A DNA stretch of 64,000 nt. Origin: Streptomyces violaceusniger Tu 4113. GTDB taxonomy: Bacteria; Actinomycetota; Actinomycetes; Streptomycetales; Streptomycetaceae. The notes beneath the pieces are model-generated. The model had not been told where the DNA came from, did no database searches, and was given only the letters and a program-made list of their open reading frames with translations. This document shows, in pieces, positions 1 to 9,015 of the stretch. The position numbers and the translations under genes were made by a program. Within the stretch, counting starts at the first letter, position 1; each line of letters begins with the position of its first letter. The stretch covers positions 4,960,001 to 5,024,000 of the forward strand of contig NC_015957.1 of NCBI RefSeq assembly GCF_000147815.2, written 5' to 3'.

Positions 1-731
1 ACAGCGGTTCCAGCCGCTCCGACAGGGCGGTGGCCCGGGCGGCGTCCCCGTCCTGGGCGGCGCGCGTCAGGGTGAGCGCGGTGGCGGGGAACAGGCCGCC
101 GACGACCGAGTACCACGCCTCGCACCCGGCGTTCAGTCCGGTGGCAGCCGCCCAGTCGCCGCTGATGCCGATGGTGACGGTGTCCGGGAGCAGGGCTCGT
201 AGTGTCTCGACGCGAGCTTTGGCCCGGGCCGGGGCATCGGGCAGTGGCGGGATCTTGATGGCGGCGACGTTCGGCAAGTGGGCGATGCGGGCGTGGAGTT
301 CGTCGGTGAAGTGGACGTGGGTGGTGCCAGGGTTGTCGTACACGCACAGCGGCACCGACAGCTCGCGGCTGACGTCCTCGTAAAGGCCGAACACCTCGTC
401 GTCCGTGAGGGCCTGATAGGTCATTGGGGCGAGCAGGACCGCGGACGCGCCCGCCTTCTGCGCATCCTCGGCAAGAGCGCTGACCTGCGCGGTGCGCAGT
501 GCGCCGATGCCCACCACGAGCGGCACGCCATCGGCGGCCTCGACGGCGATCCGTGCCGCTCGGGCCCGCTGTTCGCGGGAGAGGTAGGCGTAGCCGCCGG
601 TGGAGCCGAGTGCGCCGATCGAATCGACGCCGGCGGCCGCGAGACGGGCGACAAGGGTGCGGAACGAGGCCTCGTCGATGTCGGTCTCGGTGGTGGGGGT
701 GAGAGGGAAGGCGCTGAGGCCGCGGAACATG
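1..731 (-). CDS. Dihydrodipicolinate synthase/N-acetylneuraminate lyase family protein, 3' end beyond window
   Basis: A class I aldolase of the DapA/NanA family, which makes or breaks C-C bonds through a Schiff base with a keto substrate. The reading frame stays open from an ATG at 731 to the window edge, so the C-terminus is missing. Visible landmarks are the GSTGG substrate loop (about residues 42-46), the catalytic tyrosine in YDNPGTT (Tyr131) and the Schiff-base lysine in NVAAIKI (Lys159). A GAGGAG ribosome site lies just upstream. The upstream same-strand neighbour is the tail of an oxygenase reductase, so a catabolic aldolase or hydratase is more likely than lysine synthesis. The substrate cannot be told from sequence. 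Confidence 0.88.
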
Positions 732-779
732 TCGGTCTCCTCGGGGTCGGGATGGGCGGGATGGGATGGGTGAAGGGCG

Positions 780-1033
780 TCAGAGGCCGAGAACGAGGCG
801 TGGGCGGAGCGCGCGGGAGACGCAGACCATCATGGTGTCGTGGGCCGCCTGCTCCTCGGGGGTGAGGACGGAGTCGCGGTGGTCCACGGTGCCCTCCAGG
901 ACGTCCGTCTCGCAGGTGCCGCAGGTGTCCTCTCGGCAGGAGGCGGGGATCTTGACTCCGGCATCCTCGATGGCTTCGAGTACCGACCTGTCCGGCGGTA
1001 CGGTCACCGTGATGCCCGACTTCGCCAGCTCGA
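780..1033 (-). pseudogene. C-terminal 2Fe-2S domain of a phthalate-dioxygenase-type reductase (VanB-like), truncated
   Basis: The reading frame ends in a plant-type 2Fe-2S ferredoxin domain with Cys in CREDTCGTC and a fourth Cys in MMVCVSRA. In vanillate or phthalate oxygenase reductases this domain passes electrons from FMN/NADH to a Rieske oxygenase. Only the iron-sulfur domain remains; the FMN and NAD domains are absent. At about 1033 it is joined in frame to an unrelated PaiB fragment. The aldolase-family gene downstream was probably part of the same aromatic catabolic operon. Product activity is unlikely. Confidence 0.8.
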
Positions 1034-1161
1034 CCCAGGTCGGCACCACGCGGTGGTGCTCGGTCTTGGTCGGGTACCACGACTGCGTCACGTACTCTTC
1101 GGGCCCGCGGACGATCACCATGGCCTCGTCCTGGGCCGACTCCCGCCAGCCGAGGCGCTGC
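1034..1161 (-). pseudogene. PaiB-like FMN-binding protein, internal fragment
   Basis: About 40 residues match the PaiB/FMN-binding split-barrel family: GPEEYVTQSWYPTKTEHHRVVPTW resembles the usual GPxAYxSPSWYxSKxEHGxVVPTWNY block (split here as GPEEYVTQSWYP and TKTEHHRVVPTW). The fragment breaks exactly at PTW, where the ferredoxin fragment takes over in the same frame. Its other end abuts an opposite-strand fragment at about 1160. It is a rearrangement scar rather than a working gene. Confidence 0.7.
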
Positions 1162-1364
1162 GAACGGTCGACCGGAAGCAAGCTGCGGCCGCCGCCAAGG
1201 TGCCGGAGAACAACCGGCAGGCGGAAATCAAGGTCTGGATGGACGCGGTCGTCGCCCGCGCGGCCGAGCTCATGCCCTCCTGGGACGAGCGCCTGGGAGG
1301 GACCGACATCTTCCTCGTCGACAACCTCAACGCCACCGCTTGGAGCGTCTTTCATCGGCTATAG
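1161..1364 (+). pseudogene. C-terminal fragment of an unrecognised protein
   Basis: An open frame ending at TAG 1362-1364 encodes a charged, protein-like tail of about 67 residues (NNRQAEIKVWMDAVVARA, then WDERLGGTDIFLVDNLN). Its composition is unlike the arginine-rich antisense shadows nearby, and it starts where the PaiB fragment stops. I do not recognise the family. It is probably the 3' end of a gene cut by the same rearrangement. Confidence 0.4.
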
Positions 1365-1716
1365 GCTCCGTAGCTCCTGGCCGTATCTGATTCGGTCGGG
1401 TTTCTGCCGCCGGCTTCGTCCCCCGTCGGGCATGCGGCGCTTTGCCTGGTGGCGTCGGAGGCTGCGTGGGCAGGGGGCACGGTTCTCCGCGTCGGCGACG
1501 GCTATACCGCCCACTGAGCCGGAATACAGCGGTGCCCGAATCGTCTCGTGCAGTCTCGGTGGGCGCCGTTGGAGTGCTGTCTCCAGGGGCTGGGCGGCGC
1601 GCAGCGGGTTGCTGCTGGTGCTGATGCGCGGCGTTGCGTGCCGGAGGTCGTGTGCGGGAGGTCAGGACCGTCCCGGCGGGCGAGTTGCAGCTTCTCATCG
1701 CCGACGGGCCCTTGTC
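1365..1716. other. Intergenic, no gene seen
   Basis: About 350 bases with only arginine- and proline-rich shadow frames. I see no recognisable protein fragment, RNA gene or strong hairpin. Confidence 0.5.
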
Positions 1717-2325
1717 CTACGTGGAGGAGGCAGTTCCTGGCGCACCTGGGGACGGGCTGGTGGCGTTCCAGGCGGCTTCGATCATGTGGAAGATTTCGTC
1801 GACGGCGGCCCGCGGGTCGGCGGCCTCGCGGGCCAGTGAGAAGGCGTCGATGGCGAACCGTGCGATGGCGTGGCAGGCGGTTGTGGTCTGTGGCAGGTCG
1901 GGGTCGGCGGCGATGGCTGTTGCCAGTGACTCCGCGTGGCGCAGCCTCATCGATTCCTCGTATTTCCGCAGGGCGGGTGATGTGTCGATCATGTGCCAGA
2001 TGGGGGCGGCGCTGTCCGCCGTGCAGTGTCGTACCAGGGCCTGGATCTCGTGGCGCAGTGCGGGGATGAGGGGCTCGTGCGGGGCCCGGCCGGTGACGGC
2101 CTGAGTGAGGCGTTGCTCGAAGTTCTCGTCCTGCTCGAATACCAGGGCCTCTTTCGAGGCGAAGTGGGAGAAGAGCGTGGTGACGGCGACGTCGGCCTCG
2201 GCGGCCACGTCGCGGATGCCGACCGTGTCGTATCCGTGTTCCAGGAAGAGCCGCAGGGCGGTGTCGGCGATCTTCTGGCGGGTCGCGGCCTTCTTGCGCT
2301 CACGGCGTCCGGTCGGCACGGTCAT
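1717..2325 (-). CDS. TetR family transcriptional regulator
   Basis: A 202-residue TetR protein. The N-terminal helix-turn-helix is clear: RQKIADTALRLFLEHGYD, then VRDVAAEADVAVTTLFSHFASKEAL (residues about 14-60; the second block is quoted in part here as VAVTTLFSHFASKEAL). The remainder is a helical ligand domain without a recognisable ligand signature. It diverges from a zinc-type oxidoreductase gene with 70 bases between the two starts, and a 19-base palindrome there is a good operator. It probably represses itself and the reductase until a reactive or hydrophobic ligand binds. The ATG start at 2325 places the helix-turn-helix at the usual distance from the N-terminus. Confidence 0.9.
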   Translation of the reverse strand: MTVPTGRRERKKAATRQKIADTALRLFLEHGYDTVGIRDVAAEADVAVTTLFSHFASKEALVFEQDENFEQRLTQAVTGRAPHEPLIPALRHEIQALVRHCTADSAAPIWHMIDTSPALRKYEESMRLRHAESLATAIAADPDLPQTTTACHAIARFAIDAFSLAREAADPRAAVDEIFHMIEAAWNATSPSPGAPGTASST

Positions 2326-2364
2326 GCTCTGACGCTATCAGATGCGAATCCGTAACAGTTCTTA

Positions 2365-2383
2365 AACCCTAACCGTTAGTGTT
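2365..2383. promoter_or_regulatory. Likely TetR operator
   Basis: AAC-n-CTAAC-c-GTTAG-n-GTT is an inverted repeat with perfect 5-base inner arms (2369-2379) and matching AAC/GTT outer arms. It lies between the divergent TetR and oxidoreductase starts, ending just before an upstream ATG at 2384. Confidence 0.7.
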
Positions 2384-2395
2384 ATGGTCGGCGGT

Positions 2396-3289
2396 ATGAA
2401 GAGAGTGAGTTTCGCCGAGTTCGGCGGTCCGGATGTTCTGCAACTCGTGGACGCCGAGGAGCCCCACGCGGGCCCCGGCCAGGTACGTATCGCTGTGCGG
2501 GCAGCGGGTGTGAATCCCGTCGACTGGAGGATTCGTGAGGGCCAGATCCTGGGGGCCCATCCGGTCGAGTTGCCCTCCGGGGTGGGGCTGGATGCCTCCG
2601 GGGTGGTGGACGAGGTCGGTGAGGGGGTCGAAGGCGTCGAGGTCGGCGACCACGTGTTCGGCGAAGGCTCGAGCACGTATGCCGAGTTCGCCGTGCTGTC
2701 GGCCTGGGCCCGGATGCCCGGGGGTCTGACATTCGAGGAGGCGGCCGGGTACCCATCCGTGGTGGAGACCGCGCTGCGCATCATCCGCGAGGTCGGTGTG
2801 CAGCCCGGGCAGACGCTGCTGGTCAGCGGTGCGTCCGGGGGAGTCGGGTCGGCCGTGCTGCAGATCGCGCGCGAGCGCGGCATCACGGTGTTCGGCACGG
2901 CCGGGGCCGCGAACCAGGACTATCTGCGGAGTCTGGGTGCCGTTGCCACGACGTACGGCGAGGGCTGGGTCGAGCGGGTGCGCCGGCTCGGCCATGTCGA
3001 CGCGGCGCTCGATCTGGCCGGTTCGGGGGTGATCCGCGAGCTCGTCGAGCTGACCGAGGATCCGCGGAAGGTGGTCTCCATCGCGGATCTCGATGCGCCG
3101 GAGTTCGGTGTCCGGTTCTCCGGTGTGGCCGGGAGTGTGCCGGAGGCGCTGGCCGAGGCGGCCGGTCTCATCTCGCGGGGGAAGCTCCACATTCCGGTCG
3201 AGAAGTCCTACACGCTCGCCGAGGCGGCTGCGGCGCACATCGACAGCCAGGCCGGTCACACGCGCGGGCGCCGCGTCGTGGTCATCTGA
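2396..3289 (+). CDS. NADP-dependent zinc-type/quinone oxidoreductase (MDR superfamily)
   Basis: A medium-chain dehydrogenase/reductase of about 297 residues in the quinone oxidoreductase branch. It starts KRVSFAEFGGPDVLQLVD, has the GVNPVDWRIREG substrate-domain block, and carries the nucleotide-binding GASGGVGSAVLQIA motif near the middle. There are no zinc-ligand cysteines, so it is of the zinc-independent type, reducing quinones or activated enones with NADPH. The second ATG (2396) is preferred over 2384 because MKRVSF matches family N-termini and 2384 touches the operator. It is paired with the divergent TetR and followed by a strong hairpin, so it is probably a single-gene unit. Confidence 0.88.
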   Translation: MKRVSFAEFGGPDVLQLVDAEEPHAGPGQVRIAVRAAGVNPVDWRIREGQILGAHPVELPSGVGLDASGVVDEVGEGVEGVEVGDHVFGEGSSTYAEFAVLSAWARMPGGLTFEEAAGYPSVVETALRIIREVGVQPGQTLLVSGASGGVGSAVLQIARERGITVFGTAGAANQDYLRSLGAVATTYGEGWVERVRRLGHVDAALDLAGSGVIRELVELTEDPRKVVSIADLDAPEFGVRFSGVAGSVPEALAEAAGLISRGKLHIPVEKSYTLAEAAAAHIDSQAGHTRGRRVVVI

Positions 3290-3360
3290 GCCGTTTCCCG
3301 CGCAGGTGCAGGGCCCGGCACCCGCTTGGCCGGATCGTGGCGGGTCGTCGCGGCGGGGAC

Positions 3361-3405
3361 CCCGGCAGCCGCGTGGACACTCCGCGTGTCCACGCGGCTG
3401 CCGGG
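3361..3405 (+). terminator. Strong hairpin after the oxidoreductase
   Basis: A perfect 20-base stem (3361-3380 with 3386-3405) encloses the loop TCCGC. It has no U-tract, as is usual for high-GC actinobacteria, and lies 72 bases after the oxidoreductase stop. Confidence 0.85.
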
Positions 3406-3414
3406 AGCGGGTCC

Positions 3415-3715
3415 TCTAATCGCCGGGCGCGTTCACGGACCTGGCGACGCAGGAGCTCGTGGATGACCTGGTCGGTTCCGTCGTCCCGCCAGGCGGCGTA
3501 GTAGTACGTCGCGCTTTTGGGCGGCAGGTCGTGCGGGAGATAGGTTCACTGGCATCCGGTCCGCCCCTGGTAGAGGGTCGCGGTCACGATCTCCCGCATG
3601 TCATAGGCGCCCTGATGGCCGCTGACCGAACGATGCTGGTCCTTCACGCGGTGATCACCGGCTCGATGAGGGTCCACAGCTCGTCCGATAAGCCACGGGG
3701 ATACGGCTCCCGTTC
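3415..3715 (-). pseudogene. IS5-family transposase remnant (N-terminal part)
   Basis: Reading the minus strand gives SDELWTLIEPVIT, then ATLYQGRTGCQ, an in-frame TGA, then YLPHDLPPKSATYYYAAW and a DDGTDQVIHELLRRQVRER tail. These are the order and wording of the N-terminal region of Streptomyces IS5-type transposases. The internal stop replaces a tryptophan codon and the catalytic C-terminal part is absent, so it is dead. Confidence 0.75.
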
Positions 3716-3847
3716 ACTCACCCGGCCGGCCCACCAGACCCCAGCCCCCGGACCGGAAGGATCCGCCCCACACCCACACCATCAGGTGATCACAGAATCG
3801 CTCATATAATAACGAACCGCCCACTCAGATGGGAGTCGAAACCGGGG

Positions 3848-4558
3848 TCAAGAGGAGGCCTGGCGTGAGACCTGTGCTCCGGCATCCGATGCGGCGTTGG
3901 ATCCGGCACTCGGCTCCTCGGACCGTATGCCGCGTTCGTGGGGGTTGAGCGCGAGGAAGGCCAGGGCCGCGAGAACGCCCCCGACGGTCTGGGAGAGCAG
4001 ATAGATCCACAGCGAGGACCATGAGAACAGCCCGGCGACGGAACCGCCTACGGCCACGGCCGGATTGAACGCTCCTCCGGAGATGCCGCCCACCGCGATG
4101 GCGCCCGCGAGTACGGTGAATCCGATGGCCAGGCCGTAGAAGGAGTTGTCCGGGTGGCTGCTGCTGGTGGCCACGTTCAACACGACGTAGGCCAGTGCGA
4201 AGGTGAACAGCGTCTCCACCAGCAGCGCTGCGCCGAGCTGCCGTCCCGACAGGGAGACGGCCGTCACCTTCTCCGGGTCGACGGCCCAGCGGGCGAGCAG
4301 CGCACCGGCGGTGGCTCCCACCAGTTGTGCCGCCGCGTACTGCGCCGCCTCCACTGCGGTGATCCGTCCCCGCACGAGGACGGCGAGGGTGACGGCGGGG
4401 TTGTAATGGGCGCCGGAGACATGGCCTCCCGCGTACACCATCACCATCAGGACCCCGCCGATCGCCAGCGGAGCCAGGGGGTCTTTGGCGAGTACCGCGG
4501 CCGTGACGGTGAGCATGAGGAATAACGTGCCGATGAATTCGACGACGTATGCGCGCAA
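3848..4558 (-). CDS. Aquaporin / MIP family channel
   Basis: A six-helix major intrinsic protein of about 236 residues with both half-helix signatures, HYNPAVTLAVLV in the first repeat and GAFNPAVAVGG in the second. It would conduct water or small neutral solutes such as glycerol across the cytoplasmic membrane. I place the start at TTG 4558 (LRAYVVEFIGTLFLM) behind a GGGAG site. The frame continues upstream to 4912, but that part is arginine-rich and unlike the family. It stands alone between a transposase remnant and a fragment-rich region. Water and glycerol selectivity cannot be separated from sequence alone. Confidence 0.88.
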   Translation of the reverse strand: MRAYVVEFIGTLFLMLTVTAAVLAKDPLAPLAIGGVLMVMVYAGGHVSGAHYNPAVTLAVLVRGRITAVEAAQYAAAQLVGATAGALLARWAVDPEKVTAVSLSGRQLGAALLVETLFTFALAYVVLNVATSSSHPDNSFYGLAIGFTVLAGAIAVGGISGGAFNPAVAVGGSVAGLFSWSSLWIYLLSQTVGGVLAALAFLALNPHERGIRSEEPSAGSNAASDAGAQVSRQASS

Positions 4559-5245
4559 GGTTCTCTCCCTGTGAAGGCTCGGGTTGCCTGGGAACCGGGG
4601 GCACCCTGCCGTCGTGGTCGGCCGACCACGACGGCTTGAGGCGGCGTCAGGGCGCTGCCGGATGAAGGGCTTCTCCGGTGCAACACCGTAGTGATCAATG
4701 AGAGGGCCGCCCACCGATCGGGTCCTTACGAAGTGCTGACGTATCACGGACAGGCAGTGGCCGCCGCGCAGTGTGCGGGCCGAGGCGCGTTCGGCTCGTG
4801 CGGCGTCGCGATGCCGGCCGTATGTGGTGAGATGAGCGGAGAGAGCGGTCCGGCCGCCGGAGTGCTCGCCGGACATGCCTTCGCCGAGCGCGGCGGCCGT
4901 CGCCGGACTCACGGGTGCCGATACATCATCCGCGCAGCTGAGGCGGTGTTCTCGCGATGGACCGGGCTGACGCTCGGCGGATGGGCAGTTTCGGAGACGC
5001 CGTTTCCGGCTGTGTTCCGCAGACCTTCAGCGCCGCGGGAAAGGCGGGTGTGGAAGGTGTCGCAGAGTGCGTCTCCCTGGTGCGGGCTTCGGGTGCGCCG
5101 GCATGTTTGCGGGCTCCGGAATCATCGGTGTCCGGGGCGACTTCATCCGCTGGGGACGGCTCTCGTACAGCATCGCGAGGGTGGGGGTCGGATGGGACAT
5201 CTGCCAGAAGCCGGCGGTGGGCGTCATCGCTACCGCCGGAGTCAG
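4559..5245. other. Intergenic / unreadable degenerate DNA
   Basis: About 690 bases carrying only overlapping arginine- or serine-rich frames on both strands. The aquaporin promoter must lie near its right edge as read from the gene. I recognise no protein fragment. Confidence 0.4.
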
Positions 5246-5398
5246 TCATCGTCCCCGTCGGCGACCCGAGGAGGTCTTGGAGAAGCCGTCGTGCCACGCG
5301 GCCTTCGCCCCGGAGTCGCCGATGCGGTAGACGCCCACAAAGGGTCCCGCGGCCACGACGACCGGCAGAACCGCAGCCGCGATGCGCACCTGTCGGAC
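5246..5398 (-). pseudogene. C-terminal fragment of a DUF2231-like membrane protein
   Basis: The minus frame reads VRIAAAVLPVVVAAGPFV followed by GVYRIGDSGAKAAW, a hydrophobic helix and the RIGDSGAxA(A/V)W tail common at the C-terminus of DUF2231 membrane proteins. Nothing of the earlier helices is visible. It is one more severed tail in this stretch. Confidence 0.5.
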
Positions 5399-5465
5399 CT
5401 GCGGGTGCTGCGCGGCGTGCCGGATCCGGAGGCGGTGACCCGGTGGGCCGTCCGCCTGCCTCACC

Positions 5466-5600
5466 GACCTGGAGCACGAGTGCGTCACCGCCAGCGACGA
5501 CGACGGGAGCCTGGAGTTCGGGCCCGTGGTCTCCGAGCGGGCATGGGCGAAGCTGAACCGGGTCGCCGCCCGCAGGGCCCGCCTCGCGAAAACCGCGGCC
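5466..5600 (+). pseudogene. Unrecognised coding fragment
   Basis: A plus-strand frame reads DLEHECVTASDDDGSLEFG and then PVVSERAWAKLNRVAARRARL, a protein-like composition that merges into nonsense at about 5600 where the opposite-strand carboxylase fragment begins. I do not recognise the family. Confidence 0.3.
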
Positions 5601-5810
5601 CCGCTCCCTCGCGCAGCCCAGCCGTACCGGGCCCTCCAGGCCCATCGCGCCGAGCTCCCCGCTGGGCCACGCCGCGGTGGCCACCGGAGCGTGGGTGCTG
5701 CCGCCGAGCATGGCCATGGCGCCCAGGCCGTACGCCTTGCGCAGGATCAGGGCGACCACGGGCACGGACAGGTTCACACCGGTCATGAAGAGCCGGGAGG
5801 CGGCCAGTTC
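5570..5810 (-). pseudogene. Acyl-CoA carboxylase carboxyltransferase (AccD/PccB-like) internal fragment
   Basis: The frame reads RLFMTGVNLSVPVVALILRK (split: RLFMTG, NLSVPVVALILRK) then AYGLGAMAMLGGSTHAPV and AAWPSGELGAMGLEGPVRLG. This is the C-terminal half-site of biotin-dependent acyl-CoA carboxyltransferases, including the LRKxYGLGAxAM loop that binds carboxybiotin. Both ends are cut: at about 5806 it runs into an istB fragment on the other strand, and after VRLG it goes out of frame. A tail of a similar protein lies at 34735-34850. Confidence 0.75.
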
Positions 5811-6355
5811 TCCGAGCTCGCCGACGCCGCGGCCCGCGACCAGATGACCTACCGCGGGTTCCTGGCCGAGTTGTCATGGCCGAGTGCGACGACCGCAACC
5901 GCCGTCGTTCCGAGCGCAGGATCAAAGCCGCAGGCTTTCCCCGTGAGAAGGCACTGCGCACCTTCGAGTTCGACGCGAACCCCGCCATCGATCCGGCCGC
6001 CATCCATACCCTGGCCTCCTGCGAGTGGGTCCGCAAAGGACTGCGGCTGCGTCTGATCGGCGACTCAGGCACCGGCAAGTCTCACCTGTTGTTCGCGTTG
6101 GGCACCGAGGCCGCGATGGCCGGGTTCCGTGTCAGGTACGTGCTGGCGACCAAGCTGGTCAACGAACTTGTGGAGGCCGCCGACGAGAAGGTGCTGACCA
6201 AGACCATCGCCCGCTACGGACGGGTCGATCTTCTCTGTATTGATGAGCTGGGCTATATGGAGCTGGACAGGCGCGGCGCCGAGCTGCTGTTCCAGGTTCT
6301 GACCGAGCGCGAGGAAAAGAACAGCATGGCTAGCGCCTCCAACGAGTCGTTCGGC
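5806..6355 (+). pseudogene. istB: IstB-type ATPase of an IS21-family element, frameshifted and truncated
   Basis: This is the helper ATPase that IS21 elements use with IstA. The P-loop GDSGTGKSHLL, the VRYVLATKLVNELVEAADEK block (quoted in part), the Walker B region DLLCIDELGYMELDRRG and VLTEREEKNS are all present. A one-base loss near 5872 separates the N-terminal ADAAARDQMTYRGFLAEL from MAECDDRNRRR, and the sequence departs from the family after ASNESF at about 6350. No istA is visible, so the element is inactive. Confidence 0.85.
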
Positions 6356-6438
6356 AAAGCGCACATGTTCCGGCGAACCCGTGCGAGGTGCTGCCGAACT
6401 GCGACAGGTTCGACGAGGCACATTGGGAGCTCTCGTAG

Positions 6439-6897
6439 TCAGACGCTCTGTGGCCATCCGCCCAGCGCCCGCGTCAGATGCTCGTGAAGCTCCGGATCGC
6501 CCGTCGCCGCGGCGAGGCGATAGGCAGTCGGCCCGACGCGCCACCCCGAATCATGATCGAAAGGCGGTCGCTGTCCCGCTGCGTTATGCGCGAGCTTGGC
6601 CACCAGTTCAGCGAGTGCAAAGTACAGAGCGTGTTCTTCAGCCAGCGGGTCTTCTCTGCTCAGGCTGCGTCGCCGGATTCGGTCGAAGACATCGCGGCCC
6701 CGCGGCCACTGGTCTTCACTTTCTGCCAGGATCAGGGCCTCGTCGATCTCTGGTGACCGCCCCAGCTTCCGGGCCGCAGCAGCAAGAACGCTGCCTGCCC
6801 AAACAACGGGTTCCTGCTGTTGCTGGAACAAGTTCCGCCCCCAGTTATAGAGACGTTCATCCGTCGGCAGGTCAGCCACGATCACTCCAATTCCCAT
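6439..6897 (-). CDS. Hypothetical protein
   Basis: About 152 residues, acidic and helical, rich in Leu/Ala/Glu (PEIDEALILAESEDQW, DPLAEEHALYFALAELVAKL). I do not recognise a domain. It overlaps the end of the DUF6228-like gene by 26 bases, so the two are almost certainly co-translated. A GTG at 6879, preceded by GGAG and overlapping the upstream stop by only a few bases, is an alternative start that would drop the first six residues. The gene has normal codon bias and no breaks, unlike the remnants to its left. Confidence 0.65.
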   Translation of the reverse strand: MGIGVIVADLPTDERLYNWGRNLFQQQQEPVVWAGSVLAAAARKLGRSPEIDEALILAESEDQWPRGRDVFDRIRRRSLSREDPLAEEHALYFALAELVAKLAHNAAGQRPPFDHDSGWRVGPTAYRLAAATGDPELHEHLTRALGGWPQSV

Positions 6898-7336
6898 GGA
6901 GGAAGTGGCGGAGATCGGTGGCGAGGGCGGACATCTGCTCGCCTGCTTCCAGCCATGTCGTGACGGAACCCTCCCAGCCGCCGGCAGCGGTCGGCCAGGG
7001 GCGAAGAGTCCAGGTCAACCCGACATGCCCGCCCGATCGGAAGACTGCTCTGAGGGTGAGGTCGTGATCGTTGTTCTGCCAGACGCGCTCTCCGTCCCAC
7101 CCTCGAAAGTCCCGGGCCAGCTCCTCCAGGAAGGGCGCCAGGTCCGCGTCCCAGATCCATGCGACCACTTCATCGACACGGGCATGCAGCCCGAGGGCGC
7201 ATGCCTCAATGGCGTAGTGCACACAGTCTTCGTCCGGACGGAAACGGTCACAGAACCTCACCCTGACCGCCTGGTTGTCCTGGGAGCGGACAACCACCTC
7301 GGTCAACTCGTTAAGGCCAACGTCGTGAGTGCTCAT
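6872..7336 (-). CDS. DUF6228-like family protein
   Basis: A 154-residue cytoplasmic protein with the pattern DLAPFLEELARDFRGWDGER followed by LRAVFRSGGHVGLTWTLRPW, which matches a common actinobacterial family annotated DUF6228. No catalytic motif is evident. It is the first gene of a two-gene unit with the overlapping hypothetical gene downstream. It begins 34 bases from the end of the zinc-ribbon integrase module. Such pairs are often cargo near integrases, but no toxin or antitoxin signature is visible. Confidence 0.65.
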   Translation of the reverse strand: MSTHDVGLNELTEVVVRSQDNQAVRVRFCDRFRPDEDCVHYAIEACALGLHARVDEVVAWIWDADLAPFLEELARDFRGWDGERVWQNNDHDLTLRAVFRSGGHVGLTWTLRPWPTAAGGWEGSVTTWLEAGEQMSALATDLRHFLHGNWSDRG

Positions 7337-7369
7337 CCGCTGAACAGTAGGTCAGCCGGTCGCCCGCCG

Positions 7370-9003
7370 TCACCGTGATTCCGAGCTGGGCAGGCGGCCG
7401 GGATCGACGCGGTCGGCGAGGTAGATCATGGTGGCTTCGGGGTCCATGCCGAAGGCGGTGGCGACGAGTTTGGGGTCCATGGTGTTGACCAGGTCGAGCA
7501 GGCGAGTGCAGCGGATCATGCGGGGCGGAAAGCCGCAGGCATCCAGAACGTGGCTGAGATAGGCGGTGGACGCCGGTCCCCGGCCGGATTTCGTCTGGCG
7601 GGTGACCATGACGTGGGGATCGTCGGTCCGCTGAGCTGCGCGGTGAGCCAGACAGCGCTCCAGCACTGCCCATGACGCCGGGTCCAAGGGGACCGGATGC
7701 GGACGGTCGCCGAGCCGGGCGGTCCATGCCCGCAGATCCAGATCATCGCCCTGCAACATCTTGACCTCGCGACTTGAGGCGCCGTGCAACAGCGCGAGCA
7801 TACCCAGCAGGGCCTCGTGCGGGTGGACGGCCGGACCGGTGGTCCAGCGACGGAAAAGGACGCGTTGCTGATCAAGTGTCAGCGTCGCCCCGGCGAAGCC
7901 GCTCGGTCCTCGGGAGGACAGACCGCGGGTGGGATCCACCAGCACGATCTTCCGCGTGCGAGCGAAGCGGAAGAACTGTCCGAGCACCACCAGCCGGCGT
8001 TTTCGGGCCTTGGGCGAGTCGGCGAGGAAGGCTTCGGCGTCGTTAACGTCGGTCAGCGCCCAGTCCTGCTTGCCGCGTTCGCCCGTGAGGAAGCGGGCCA
8101 GGTCACGCATGATGGCCAGTGCCGCCTCGACGGTCGCATCGCTTCGAGGCCGTGTTCCTGCACGGCGTGCCCTCTCGCGCGAGCCCATCATGAAGGCGGC
8201 AAAGGCGTCCACCGACGGCCGCAGGGTCTCGGGGGACGGCATCGATGCGGCGCTGTCGGCGTCCGGCGGCGAGCCGCTCGGCCTGGTCGGTGGCCATGGC
8301 CATGCCGTGACCGGTGAAGAAGGATTCCAGTGCGCGAGCGAGGGAGCCCATCGAGCGTCCGGAACGACGAGAGCGTTCGAGCAGAGCCTGCGGGTGGTTG
8401 GGGTGGTCATCCAGGAGTAGTCGTCCCAGGGAGGTGATCATCGTGCAGGCACGGCTGACGCAGTACTTGGCGGCGAGATCGACGGCGAAGTCCCGCAGCC
8501 AGTCCGGGGGTTCTGCGAGTTCGGCTATCAGGCTCTCGGTCCGGACGAAGGGCCGGTCGGGGTGACGCTGCCAGCAGGCTGAGCACAGTCCCAGCCCCGA
8601 ATGCCGTCGCACTTGGCCGCATGCGCGGCAGGCCCGGGCCGGCTGCTTGGTCTGGCGGGGACGTGAGCAATGCCCGCACCAGCCAGTGTCCTCGCGCAGA
8701 TAGCCGGGCCGATTGCACCGAGGGCAGGGCGCCTTGGCGGCTTCGCGTTCAGCCCTTGCGTGAGCAGTCCCGGCATAACGTCGCTGTCTTGTCTCTGACC
8801 GGGTGACCGCAGGCGGTGCACACGCGTGAGCAGGTGATGCACCGGCCGGTGTCCTCCTGGAGGACGCGCTGCAGGCCGCAGCGGGGGCAAGCAGCCCTGG
8901 CCGCCGCTTCTTTCTGCCGGGCGGTGCAGCGACAGCAGTAGCGCCGGTCGATGAAACCGACCGGGGCCCCGCAGCCGATGCAGTCGCTCTGTTTGACGCC
9001 CAC
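7370..9003 (-). pseudogene. Zinc-ribbon tyrosine recombinase, two frameshifts
   Basis: One long recombinase is spread over three frames. The first frame (from GTG 9003) holds paired CxxC zinc ribbons such as SDCIGCGAPVGF, RYCCRC, ACPRCGLQ, CITC and CTACG. The frame then shifts near 8757 to APCPRCNRPGYLREDTGWC and a helical core-binding region, and shifts again near 8238, inside a run of five C, to VDAFAAFMMGSRERARRAG and a catalytic domain with LHGASSREVKML. The C-terminal block lacks an obvious HxxR...H..Y set, so catalysis is doubtful even if repaired. It is downstream of the Xre gene in the same operon. Decay or assembly error would both explain the shifts. Confidence 0.7.
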
Positions 9004-9015
9004 GACGCCACCCGG

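Noticed and set aside
4559..4912. N-terminal extension of the aquaporin
   Set aside because: The frame is open but arginine-rich, unlike MIP proteins, and TTG 4558 has a proper ribosome site.
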